NCBI GenBank assembly: GCA_905116865.2
Contig: CAJHNH020000800.1
Location: 82,501 to 146,500, forward strand
Reading direction: 5' to 3'
DNA: 64,000 nucleotides
From: Candidula unifasciata
Taxonomy: Eukaryota; Mollusca; Gastropoda; Stylommatophora; Geomitridae
Part shown: positions 21,400-32,500 of the stretch, one piece after another
Layout of the letters: every line of letters starts with the position of its first letter
Position numbering within the stretch: position 1 is the stretch's first letter
Made by a program: the position numbers and the translations under genes
Notes under the pieces: generated by a model
What the model saw: the letters and a program-made list of their open reading frames with translations, nothing else
Told to the model about the DNA's origin: nothing
The model's database searches: none

Positions 21400-22260
21400 A
21401 ACTCTTCAAAGAACTTTTATAGTGAGCTCTGGTGAGCGTCAGGGCTGTGTACTATCGCCGCTTCTTTTTATAACATACACGGATACCATATGTAGAGAAA
21501 CGAACTTTAATCATGAAGAAGATATTACAGAATTACTATTCGCCCACGATCAGGTACTCATAGCAGAAAATACGGAATGCCTACAGAACCACCTAAATCA
21601 AATTAGTAACAAAGGGGAGGAATATAATATGAAAATAAACACTACGAAGACAAAGACAACGATGACAGGAAGACATAAAGACAATTTAGAAATACAATTT
21701 TCACATCCGACGAAAAACAGGGCAGAGAAATTAGCTCCAGATGTGCCAAAGCTAATCAAAAAATGGGGCAAATATCTCCCCTGTTGACACACAAGCAGAT
21801 ACCTCAGAGTACTAAAGTGAATTTTATCACAACTATTTTTTGGCAAACACTATGCTATCAATGCCAAACGTGGACACTTACATCCTCCAATGAACGTAAA
21901 ATTGTGACAACAGAGATGCCTTAGAAGAGCTGCAGGAGTTTCAAGGAAAGACAGAATACGAAATCGTGAAATCAGACGAATGCTAGGAATAAAGGCAGTC
22001 TTACAGGTCATCAAAGAAGAATAAATGAAGTGGTTTGGACACCTAACAAGAATGCCCTGGTACTATCTGCCACAGTGAGCCACACTAAAGCGTTACAACT
22101 GGTATAGAGCAAGTGTATGACCTCGGAAAAATAGAGTGATGGCATTTAAGAACAAATTTACAGAAATAATCATCAGTCTTAATAGTGCTCTTGACAGAGC
22201 GCATCAACGAAAATTACATCCCCCCCCCCCCCCCCTCCCTCCGACACTTCGATGAGATAC
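21400..22260 (+). mobile_element. LINE-C reverse-transcriptase remnant
   Basis: Encodes SSGERQGCVLSPLLF (RT motif), the decayed catalytic box LLFAHDQVLIAE where F/YADD is expected, YNMKINTTKTKTTM, and later KWFGHLTRMPW. Stops and shifts occur throughout. It ends in poly-C and (AAG)n near 22220-22277. Confidence 0.78.
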
Positions 22261-22529
22261 AAGAAGAAGAAGAAGAAGGGGGGGGGGGGAACAACTAAAT
22301 TTGATATTTTTCATTAGTGAAATTTAAAAAAAACTTCACGGATATCTAGCGTAAGCATACCAAATTGCATTACAATCGGTCCGTTAGACTTCAAAACATT
22401 AAAATCTATTCATGCTCATAAACTTTGAGCGGACTATAGAAACTGATTTTCTACCAGGGGACTGCACAACGTAGATAGGACTGCTTGGGATTTTTCTTTT
22501 AATCATATTTTTAAGTAGGGAGGGATGTA

Positions 22530-22770
22530 GCAAAACCTCCTGTCACAGATATACAGTAGTACAATCTTCCGTCACAGATATACAGTAGGACAATCTCCTG
22601 TCACAGATACACAGTGGGAAAATCTCCCGTCACAGATAAACAGCAGTACAATCTCACAGATGCTCAAAAGCAGTCTTCCGTCAGATACACAGCAGTACAA
22701 TCTCCCGTCAGATATACAGTAGTACAATCTCCCGTCATAGATATACAGTAGTACAATCTTATCTTAAAAA
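22530..22770. repeat. Degenerate minisatellite, about 29 bp x 8
   Basis: The unit is near tcacagatatacagtagtac plus aatctcccg, with many substitutions and length changes. Confidence 0.75.
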
Positions 22771-22899
22771 CTTGAACAAAATATGCAACCCTAAATTGAA
22801 TAGTGTTTAAAACAAGTTACGTATTTTCAATTCTAATGTTATTTCAATTTTAATACATGCAAGTTCCAACCACTAAAGAAAAGCAAGGAAAGTGGAATC

Positions 22900-23275
22900 C
22901 ATTGGAAAACAAATGTGTGAGGAAAATAAAATGGGATGGATTTAAAAGGAGTGAAGAAATGTCTGGGCAACCACTGACGTCGACAGTTGTAAGACAGAGA
23001 AGATAGCGCTACATCGGACACAACCTGAGAAGAAACCAGCAGATAATCACCAAACAGGCGTTAACATTTTTAATAAATGGAAATAAGGAGGCGAGGACGC
23101 CAAAAGGAAACCCTAGGACGAACGTTGATGAGAGAGGATAAAGCTGCTGAACTGGATTATATCCATGATATTGAACTGACTGCCATGATAGAACGGAATG
23201 GACAAACAGCCATGCTACGGAGGTCGTGCACTGCGCTGAACTCCATTCTGTGCGCGACAGATTATTTTTAGCTGT
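22900..23275 (+). mobile_element. LINE-G C-terminal fragment
   Basis: Encodes RRRGRQKETLGRTLMREDKA and a closing ALNSILCATDYF-type end. A relative is at 54815-55010. Confidence 0.6.
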
Positions 23276-23329
23276 TGTATTAAGGTAAATGCTATAGAAA
23301 TATTTCTCAGCATATCTTGGACAAAGAAG

Positions 23330-23655
23330 ATGAGAAATATTGACATCTTAAAATATCTGAACATCAAGGAAGATTGGCTAATAAACAGCATCCTTTCTCG
23401 AAAGCTGAAATATTTTGGTCATATCAAGCGCCACGATGACTTGGAAAAAAAATTATAGCAGAAGGCATGGTAGCAGGAAGGAGGGGCAGGGGCTGACCGA
23501 CACGAAGATGGACACAGAATATAAGTGACTCCTTGAGTGTTGAAAGTTCATGAGGCGGGAGAACTGGCGAGAAACCGAGTTTCTTTCAGGGAGACTGTGA
23601 TGAAAGCGACGTTCTGCAAAAGACCTGCTACATGATGATGATGATGATGAGTGTG
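23330..23655 (+). mobile_element. LINE-B 3' end
   Basis: Pieces of LKYLNIKEDWLINSILSRKL and KYFGHIKRHDDLEK, then a (GAT)n tail (catgatgatgatgatgatga). The peptide matches the - strand at 56900-57270. Confidence 0.7.
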
Positions 23656-23729
23656 AAAGTGTGTTGTGTGAACTTTAAACATGCATTAATGTATGCGTCC
23701 GTATCTCTTGAATAAACAAATCAAAAACG

Positions 23730-23800
23730 AACTGACATCACTGCACTTGGGACATTCCCAGACGTGCTCCGTCTCCTTCCAGTCTCCACTTATAGACGTA
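23730..23800 (-). repeat. Dispersed fragment encoding EHVWECPKC
   Basis: The - strand reads GDWKETEHVWECPKCSDVSS. Similar peptides occur at 47140-47190 and 63620-63665. The family is not recognised. Confidence 0.4.
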
Positions 23801-23939
23801 CAGCGACACAATAGGAACAGTTTCAAGTCCTGTATGTGCTACAATCTCATTTTCAATGTTACTGTATCTCAACCACTCACTTTCTATAACCAGGTGTCAA
23901 CAGAAATTATTTCAAAGTATATGCTTGCTGTAGGCGAGT

Positions 23940-24660
23940 GAAAAGGAAATATTTTCTCATTAACAAACAATATATGTATTCTTATAAAAATAATCAATAA
24001 AATAGGATTATTTCTTTTCCTTAACAACAGAGATGTTTTATAAGATGATGAAGAGATGATTTATTATCATAAATTAGGAAACAATGATTTTTTTTAAAAA
24101 AAATCAATCAACAAAAGAGATGTCTTCTTAGAAATTCTTATCTTTACAGAGCATTTTTTAAATAAAAATCAAGATTTAATAATTAGGATGATTTATTATC
24201 ATAAAAGAACAAAAGTAAAGTATTTTAAATCAAGAATTAAAACAACAAGACATGATTTCTTATAATTAAATAACACTAAAGATAAGTTTCCTTATCAAAA
24301 ATTAACCTACAGGGCAATTTCGTATAAAAAAATTAACAAAACAGAAGTTTTCTTTATAAAAATCAGGAATTAAAACACAAGAGATGATTTCTTTTAATTT
24401 AGTCACACTAAAGATAAGTTTATTGTCATAAATTAACAGCAGAAAAGCTATTTTATATAATAATTTAAAAAAAAAAGTTTTCTGATTATAACTAACAATA
24501 AGAGATATTATCTTACCCTTAATTAACAAACACATTCAGGTATTCAATTTATTTTAATAACATTCATGTACCTCATTATTATTACAAAGCATTCATAATG
24601 GTTGTTGTCGCATGTTACAATTCTCATGTGGTATTTAAAATAAACTGCTGGCCAGGCACC
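23940..24660. repeat. AT-rich degenerate repeat
   Basis: Recurring aagagatgatttcttat/ttaattaacaa-like words spaced roughly 60-110 bases apart; about 80% AT, no gene. Confidence 0.55.
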
Positions 24661-25060
24661 GCTGAATTTAATAAAACTTGGTGACACTCAACAAAAGGCC
24701 AATTTCACACTGCTCAAGTACAAAATCAGAACAACCAAACTGGCAAGTTTCCTTCAATAAACAACTGAAGATGGGTGATCAAACTGTACAAGATTTCTCC
24801 ACCTAAATATATAATGGAATAAAATTGATAAAACAAATTTAATATACCTGCCAGCTTTAGCTCAATTCTCCAAGTAAAAAAACACCTCCATTTCATCTAT
24901 CCTTTTGGCTGGTTTATTTTCTATCATGAGTCGCAGCCAATTCAAAATAGACTTATTTCATCATTATCATGTGCTCAAACTGATCCAATGGGCCTCGGTA
25001 ATTTCAACAGTAAAGACGGTGGGCAGGACGGCTGTCCTCAATTTCTCAATCATATTCTGA

Positions 25061-25672
25061 CCTAGACCACATGTCAACAGCAGAACCGAGCACTGGGTTA
25101 TCTAAGGTTTACCTAGAGCACATGTCAACAGCAGAACCGAGCACTGGGTTATCTAAGGTTTACCTAGAGCACATGTCAACAGCAGAACCGAGCACTGGGT
25201 TATCTAAGGTTTACCTAGACCACATGTCAACAGCAGAACCGAGCACTGGGTTATCTAAGGTTTACCTAGAGCACATGTCAACAGCAGAACCGAGCACTGG
25301 GTTATCTAAGGTTTACCTAGAGCACATGTCAACAGCAGAACCGAGCACTGGGTTATCTAAGGTTTACCTAGAGCACATGTCAACAGCAGAACCGAGCACT
25401 GTGTTATCTAAGGTTTACCTAGAGCACATGTCAACAGCAGAACCGAGCACTGCGTTATCTAAGGTTTACCTAGAGCACATGTCAACAGCAGAACCGAGCA
25501 CTGCGTTATCTAAGGTTTACCTAGAGCACATGTCAACAGCAGAAAACGAGCACTGCGTTATCTAAGGTTTACCTAGAGCACATGTCAACAGCAGAACCGA
25601 GCACTGCGTTATCTAAGGTTTACCTAGAGCACATGTCAACAGCAGAACCGAGCACTGCGTTATCTAAGGTTT
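25061..25672. repeat. Minisatellite, 51 bp x 12
   Basis: The unit starts cacatgtcaacagcagaacc and ends atctaaggtttacctagag. The period equals 17 codons, so an apparent protein of repeated STAEPSTGLSKVYLEHM arises. Point changes (ggg, gtg, gcg) accumulate toward one end. Not a gene. Confidence 0.95.
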
Positions 25673-25744
25673 AGATGGCTTTTTTCTTTCTATACAGTGT
25701 GGACTGCTTAATGTCATCTCGGATGTGGTGAATTTCTGTTCTAA

Positions 25745-25845
25745 AGAAAAATGTACATCACCCATCTTGTGCCGATTGGTCTATACAAATAAAGGTCTAG
25801 CCCTATATGCCTAAAGGCATGGAAAAGGGACCTTTACTTTCACTT
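25745..25845 (+). mobile_element. SINE-3 fragment
   Basis: acatcacccatcttgtgccg, attggtctatacaaataaag and ggcatggaaaagggaccttt: the 3' half only. Confidence 0.65.
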
Positions 25846-26005
25846 ACTAAGACAAACATTTTTTTTACCACATAAATTTTTCTCACTTGAATTCTTATAC
25901 AGATAAAAGGAATTTCTGATAAGAAGAACCATTTCTTGGGTCTCTGGCGAGTTCTCCTGATCAGGTCTGCACCACATTACATTAATTATCAAGTCCACTG
26001 GGAAA

Positions 26006-26225
26006 ACCATCGGCATCTGTGGCTTGGGTGTTGCGAACGAGCTTCGTAATGCCGGGTACGACCCCAGCTGTGGGCCTGGCGCCGGTTTTGTCAGTGGTAT
26101 CAAGAAGCCGATCGTCCAGAAAACAATGGTAAATTACTGGACGTAAATTTGCTTAGAAAAACCACAACAGCCAAAAAATTATGGTGTTGGTTCTGTAGTG
26201 TCCTGTAAAGAATACACAACTAAAA
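26006..26225 (+). mobile_element. SINE-2 copy
   Basis: catctgtggcttgggtgttg, gggtacgaccccagctg, aaattactggacgtaaattt and gtcctgtaaagaatacaca. Confidence 0.8.
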
Positions 26226-26514
26226 AAACTGGAAAACCATCTGTCAATTTCAGGACCACACTGTGGTGTAAAGAGGGAGAGAGAGAGAGAGAGAGAGGGA
26301 ACAGTCCCATAACACACTTGTCACAAAAAACTACTAAACAGAAGCACAGAAGTTTGCTGAAATTGGATGTGTTGGGTTACATCTATAACAGTTATCTAGA
26401 AATAGACAATACCTTTAAATATACCTGTTTTCTTCTGTGATTTTCTACAATTTGATGTCCCACTGACATATAATTCATGATTTCTACAATAAAAACTTCA
26501 CAGGTGTTGGGAAC

Positions 26515-26580
26515 CTTACTGGCAGAGTGGTTACTGCTGCTGATAATCAAGAGTTCAAATCCCTAGCAGTGGCAAAGATT
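26515..26580 (+). mobile_element. tRNA-like SINE head (SINE-7)
   Basis: Box A TGGCAGAGTGG and box B AGTTCAAATCC are both near consensus and about 35 bases apart. No CCA end or clean cloverleaf, so a SINE head rather than a tRNA gene. A similar head is at 28525-28610. Confidence 0.5.
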
Positions 26581-26584
26581 TTGT

Positions 26585-26850
26585 TCCTTTTCTTTTTCTT
26601 CTCCGACTGTAAGCTCTGACAGGAAGTCCTGGTTGTTAGCCCATTTGAACTTTGTGTGCCAGAGTCCCAGTTTTGTGTGCACATTCGTTTTTCAAGCTGA
26701 TTTTTTGCAGTTGTTTTGTTCCTTGCTCAGATGCCCAACTTCGAAGAAAGCTCCCAATTAGTCGACTCTTACGACATGCCTTTTTAGGTGGGTCTATTCT
26801 TGTATTGGTTTCAATATCTCCGTGTATTATTGTATAGTCCATGCAGTGTG
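26585..26850 (-). mobile_element. SINE-5 copy
   Basis: tcctggttgttagcccattt, gttttgtgtgcacattc, ttccttgctcagatgcc and gtcgactcttacgacatgcc. Confidence 0.65.
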
Positions 26851-27339
26851 GTGATGAGAAGGTTAGTGAGGAGAATACTCTGGTGCCGCTGGCAAATTGA
26901 GCCACGCTGAAGAAATATAATTAACCCAGCGAAGAGAAAACCTGAAGAGACAGCATCAAGAACAGGCATAAGGAAATGAAGATCAACTAATATAACACAT
27001 TTGAATAAGAAAAAAAAAAAAAAGAGCAAATTAGATTCTCATATCTTAACCTCCAACACTGACATGAGGTCACTAGAGGAAGATAAGAACAGTGGCACTG
27101 GTAATCAAGACTGTCCAGCCTTAGACACAACCTTGTTTAAAAAAAATGGATAATTTCTACAATTCCATAAAAAAGACAGGCAACTGTTCAACCTATCCTA
27201 TTGTAATGCAACCTATTATAGGTACAAGCTGAACAATTCCATCTCCTGCTGAAGTAAAGAGCAAGAATGTGAAACCAACAGATATCTATCTTTATTAAAC
27301 AAAGAAATGAAACAAAGGTAAAAGCCATTCCTGTTGTCA
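26851..27339. other. Spacer without recognised feature
   Basis: Poly-A at 27008-27022. A possible PDS5 poly(A) signal on the - strand is at 27291-27296. Confidence 0.4.
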
Positions 27340-27545
27340 ATGACTGAAGTTATCCCCTCCTGCTATAAACCGACTGAAGCTATTCCCTCCTGCTGTAAAC
27401 TGACCTAAGCTATCCCCTCCTAGTGTAAACTGTCCCCTCCTGGTGTAAACTGTCTCCTCCTGGTGTAAACTGTCTCCTCCTGGTGTAAACTGACCCCTTC
27501 TGCTGTAAACTGTCCCCTCCTGGTGTAAACTGACTGAAGCTATAA
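27340..27545. repeat. Minisatellite, about 20 bp, degenerate
   Basis: The unit is near tcccctcctggtgtaaactg, with a longer early form that includes gaagctat. Confidence 0.8.
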
Positions 27546-27714
27546 TTATCCACTTACAATATTTTTATCTCACTAGAAACTGTCACATAGAATCATTTAA
27601 TAAATCAGGTGCCAACACCTCATGGCTGTAAACTCTCTGACTACTGTTAATCCAGTCTTCATGTTATTCTTCCACTTGTATCACTGTCTACCTCTTGACT
27701 TCTTATCTTTGGCT

Positions 27715-27990
27715 GGGAACATCATTCATTCAAAAGCAGAAGATGAAATGGTTAGGTAATCTCCTTAGAATGCAGCCAAAGCAACCAATAACAAGGGGTG
27801 CTACTCCCTAGAAAATGTTATGTGAGTGGAAGAGGGTGCCCACCCAATGAGAATATGGATTGACATTGAAGATACTAATCCTTCTCACAGAATGACCCTG
27901 GCCAATGCCATCAAGCAAGCACTGGATCACAATGTGTTCTTCCCACCATGCTTAATGGCAACACAGGAAGCTGACGATGATAGTTTTTAA
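27715..27990 (+). mobile_element. LINE-D 3' end
   Basis: KMKWLGNLLRMQPKQP-like text and a gaagctgacgatgatag end, related to 12215-12465. Confidence 0.55.
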
Positions 27991-28218
27991 TGAGTGTTAT
28001 GTCTTTCAATGTAGTCACACCCCATATCAAACATGGTCACTGTCCAGCTTGAATGCTTCCAAAAAGCCGCTAAATTGATTAGAACAGTCAGATTAGTCAC
28101 AAGGACATTAATGACACCACTGTTATGTTGCGTCATTAAATGTCACATAGGGCTCACAGTCCATTCCTCCCTTCCATTCTGCCCTGTGAAATTCTTTCGA
28201 CATCAAGGATGGAACTGA

Positions 28219-28224
28219 TTTATT
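28219..28224 (-). promoter_or_regulatory. Candidate poly(A) signal for PDS5
   Basis: AATAAA on the - strand (tttatt on +), 1.3 kb after the PDS5 stop. Another lies at 27291-27296. Either would place the 39-bp minisatellite at 29083-29416 in the 3' UTR. The choice cannot be made from sequence alone. Confidence 0.25.
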
Positions 28225-28524
28225 CTAGCACCTTTGGCCACTCTCATCAATGTTCATTGTAGGGTGTTCTTCAGGACTTCCTGGCTTCCTTTTATGTCCT
28301 TTTTTAGTATCTGCTTGCTGATATATTAAAGATTCCATAGATAAAAACTTACACCTGGCAATGCAGAGAAAACAAATACAGTGGTTCTGGCATGGTGTGA
28401 GAATGAAGTCCAACCAACTTCATTACTGTTTTTATAACCTAAGAATTCTGGCCACAGAGAGAAGAGGCCAACAAGATTCAGATAAATGGATTGTTTCAAG
28501 AGTTGAAAAAATTGAGGAGTGCTC

Positions 28525-28610
28525 TGCAGAGTGGTTAGCAAGGTGGGCTCTCATGCCAAAGACCCGGGTCCAGGCTCAGCAAATTTTTTTTTTTTTTGTT
28601 GGGAAGGAGG
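28525..28610 (+). mobile_element. tRNA-like SINE head with poly-T
   Basis: gcagagtggttagcaaggtg (box A-like), then gacccgggtccaggctc (box B-like) and a T run at 28585-28598. Confidence 0.4.
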
Positions 28611-29082
28611 GCCCTCAGAAATACAAGGTGAAATCCAGGATGTAAGCGGGAGAGACAATAACTCTCGGTGTTGAACAACAACATGTTTTTGTACTCTGCT
28701 ATTTTATGAGTTTCAGGGCCAGATTACATAGTAATTTTACACCAGCCTTACGGACAGTAAAACCTGCTTGGCTGGCCACTTTTTCATAGTCTGCCCACCT
28801 CTGCTTTAGTGGCTCTTTGTTTGCCCACCTCTGCTTTAGTGGCTCTTTGTTTTACTCATTGCAAAATCTAATGACTTGCTTCATTCTTACTTTCTACATT
28901 TTTATATGTGGTACTATACTACACCACTCCAATCAGATCCCCAACACAGCTCTCTCATATCAATGTACCATCAAATCCTTCCTTGAGCACACACTCATCA
29001 CAGAAAGACATAATATTCTGACAGCCACAGCTACTCAAAGACAATGGCAAAGGTCAGGGTAAAAGTCAGAAGCTGCAGGTTA
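28611..29082. other. Possible PDS5 3' UTR or flank
   Basis: No frame or element recognised. A 26-base duplication (gcccacctctgctttagtgg) occurs at 28794 and 28824. Confidence 0.4.
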
Positions 29083-29416
29083 GTCCATCTACTGGTGATA
29101 CAAGAAGTATGTGTCAACATAGTCCACCTGCTGGTGATACAAGAAGTACGTGTGAACATAGTCCACCTGCTGGTGATACAAGAAGTACGTGTGAACATAG
29201 TCCATCTGCTAGTGGTACAAGAAGTATGTGTCAACATAGTCCACCTGCTGGTGATACAAGAAGTACGTGTGAACATAGTCCACCTGCTGGTGATACAAGA
29301 AGTATGTGTGAACATAGTCCACCTGCTGGTGATACAAGAAGTACGTGTGAACATAGTCCACCTGCTGGTGATACAAGAAGTATGTGTGAACATAGTCCAC
29401 CTGCTGGTGATACATG
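29083..29416. repeat. Minisatellite, 39 bp x 8.5
   Basis: The unit starts gtccacctgctggtgataca and ends cgtgtgaacata. At 13 codons per unit, several frames stay open on both strands without meaning. It starts about 140 bases beyond the PDS5 stop, so it may be transcribed in the 3' UTR. Confidence 0.95.
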
Positions 29417-29556
29417 TGTGTGAACAAACTGACAGGTTTTATATCAAGTGAAGATGAAGATGTTTACAAAATGGCTTAAATGAAATGTACAATGTCAACA
29501 TGGCTAACAATGTCAGATGCTGTACGAAATTATGAAGATGCTGTACAGTTTTGGGC

Positions 29557-29589
29557 TCATTTTCTCCGCAGTCTTGTTTTTCGTTTAAC
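29557..29589 (-). CDS. PDS5: PDS5 last coding exon (basic C-terminus)
   Basis: After acceptor ttgttttccttag the frame reads VKRKTRLRRK and stops at TGA (29557-29559). The phase matches exon l and brings the whole gene to a multiple of three codons. Only 33 coding bases, so support is the acceptor, the phase and the basic composition. Confidence 0.7.
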   Translation of the reverse strand, partial: VKRKTRLRRK

Positions 29590-32500
29590 CTAAGGAAAAC
29601 AAAGAAAACTGCATTTATATTATTTACACTTGTTTGTGTGTGAGTGTGAGAGAAAAAAGAAACATCTATCACATCCTGATCCTCTTGCGTCATCGAGAAG
29701 AAGTATAATCTACGGAAGTGTCCGTCTGTGCGTTCTTTTAATGAGTATCTCCGGACACTCTGCTATTCCTTCTATGATTTGCACTGTCCACCTCTTCTTT
29801 GTTTTCCACCTGGTCTGTACATCATTGCTTGCTGTAGTTTACTGTTTGTAAGCATTATGAGGCCAAACCATCTCACTTGTTCTTTTCTAATGAAATCCAG
29901 AGCTGCTACTACTCTTCATTTTTCTTCGGATTCATTGTTTCTAATCGTTTCTGTTTATATTAAAAGCCCTATGCAGGAATATCATTTCAGTTGTCATTGT
30001 TCTTGTCCCCTTTTCTGTCACTCTTCACGGTTGGCATTGATAACATTTAGTCGGCAAAAAGTTTCCGTTATAGCGTGCTCTTTTGGTATCTACCATAAAA
30101 TGTCTCCCCCTGTTAAATCTTTACAGGACAACCCCTATTTTCTTGCTGAGTTACTGATCACATTACCAATAATCACCATAACACTTGATTTTACACTTGA
30201 GTTCCAGAGCATTCAGAGATAGAAAAGAGAACAGGCCCAGTGTCCTCTAGCGAGCATGTCGTGCAAGGCGACTAACTTTTGTCAAAGTCATGGTCTGCCT
30301 CAGAGGCAAGGACTCTACACACAAAAATTAGACAGATCTGTAAAATGGATGTGCACACAAAACTCAAGGTCTGGAACAAGATCAAAGCCCAGAAGTGGAT
30401 GAACAACCAGAATCATCCGCCAGAATTTACAGCCAGTGAATGCTAAGAAAAAGAGAGATTTTGCTGTGCCCAATAAACCCCTCTATTCTTCTTTCCTATA
30501 TTCTGCTATGTTTCCAGCGTTTCCTATATAACACTTCTAGGCATTTTTGCTTCTGATGCTGAAAACCCAATACCTTTCATTCATTACATACCATAAGGTT
30601 TAATAGGGAATTACTGTCAAGTAAAGAAAAAAGCCATGATGACAAATTATGAATGGGTTTTATTCAAGGGTGAAATGTACAAGGCCATTTAAGAACACCA
30701 GTTTTCTTCAATATGTTGTGACCAAATATCATCATCTTTTTGTTCAACCGAGTGGCATAAACGCATTGTGCCTGTTTACAGCAGAATTGCGATATTTGCG
30801 CCATTCGGCCGACACATCCGTCTTCATCAAGCATTTGTTGACTGGGTTAACTTCTGGTCTGACCCAATAAAACAAGTTAGTTACGTTAGTCTTTCCTTTC
30901 GAGCCTAGGGGGAAAAAAAAAAAAACAACAGAGCACAGAGTGACATATCAAGATGTTAAGTCATTCACACACCATGTGTTGCTTAGGATTGAAAAAGTTA
31001 AACTGTTCTTAGATGTTGACATACATATTAACCCTCTTTATGCATTAAACACAAAAAAGTTTCAAATAAGCCTAATCTGTAAAGTAAAACTCAAGTTTCA
31101 GAACAAGACCAATGGACAAACAACCAGGTCTCTCCGCCAGAGTTTACAGCCAACAAATGTGAAAGCGACAAAGAAAAAAAAGATCCATTAATTCTTTTTT
31201 TTTTTTAAACCTGTACATTCTGCTAACCTGACTAGAAAAACGAGTAATCCGATGCATTACTTAAAAAAAAAAAATCATCACTTTCAACCAGTATCTCCGA
31301 ACGGGGAGCTTAAGGTAATAAATGTGACCAAGTTGTGCGCACCATATAAAATGGCTTAGCATTGCCTGCCACCAACAGCTCTGACAATGACCCCTGCAGT
31401 GTTGATGTGATCAAAGGAAACAGACCCAAAACACTGTCCCGACTGGTGAGGAAGTCGTCTACTAGCAAGCCAATGGGTGACCTGGTCACTAATGCAAAAC
31501 TGAGCTGAGGCTTTGTTGAATAAAGGATCAAATGAGGTTGTTTTTCGTGAATTAAAAACAATTGAGTTTAAACTGAAACAAGTGTTGACTGAGATTTTGT
31601 TGATCGAGGAACCAGCTGACACTGTCAGATTAGGAATAAAATAATCCAACTGTATGTCCTGCTATAAAGGCAAACAGTTTATCTTGACCTGAACCCGGAC
31701 AAATGAGAGACTTACATTCAAATCATCATCCACCTCCTCTTGCTCTGATGTGACTCCTGTAGAAATTTTAGAAAGTACTGCACTCTGAGAAGACGACTGT
31801 GATGTTTCTGTCTCTGGTGTTTCTTCACCATCAGACGTGCCATTTGTCACGTGACTTCTGCGTCTGCAATGCAAAAAAATCAAGACAGTGCCATTAATAC
31901 TGATAGGATAACTGCAAATATATATATTTAAAAGAAAAAAAGAAAACAGAGTTAAACCTTTATATTTACAATACTTTCCTATTTAAAGTCCAGGCAGGTA
32001 GTCAAACAGTTATCTCACTATATGAGACTGCAAAATTTCCACAGTAGTAACAATGTATGGCAGTGATTCCTAAACTGTGCGCCGCCCCACCCCAGGAAGA
32101 CAGGACCTCTTCACAGGGGCACCGCAAAATATTGTAAAAGCTTCACAATTAGTTTAACCAAGACACAAAGCCATACTTTTACTTAGGAAGCCATGGAAAA
32201 TTTGTAATTGAAAAAAAAAAGGCACTGTGACCAAGATAAGTTTGGGAGACACTGATGTATGGTAAATATAAAAAGGGCAACAAATAAAATAGACTAAAAG
32301 AAATTAACAAAATACTAACTTAAGCAAACACTTGCTCTATGCAACAAAGACAGAGCAAATCACTACTCACACATTGCGGACATTAGATCTGATAGGTTCA
32401 GGCCTGACCATTGGTCCCCGCTTGATGGCCACAGCCTGGGCTGGTGGGGAATGTGATCTTTCTGAACCGGACTCGCTTGGGGTTCTCATGAATCCTCTTG

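Noticed and set aside
25071..25565. 164-codon open frame of repeated MSTAEPSTGLSKVYLEH
   Set aside because: It is the 51-bp minisatellite read in one frame (17 codons per unit). No start context, no splice signals, and changes do not favour synonymous sites.
29044..29451. Several overlapping open frames of over 100 codons on both strands
   Set aside because: The 39-bp array has a period divisible by three, so all stop-free frames stay open; not coding.
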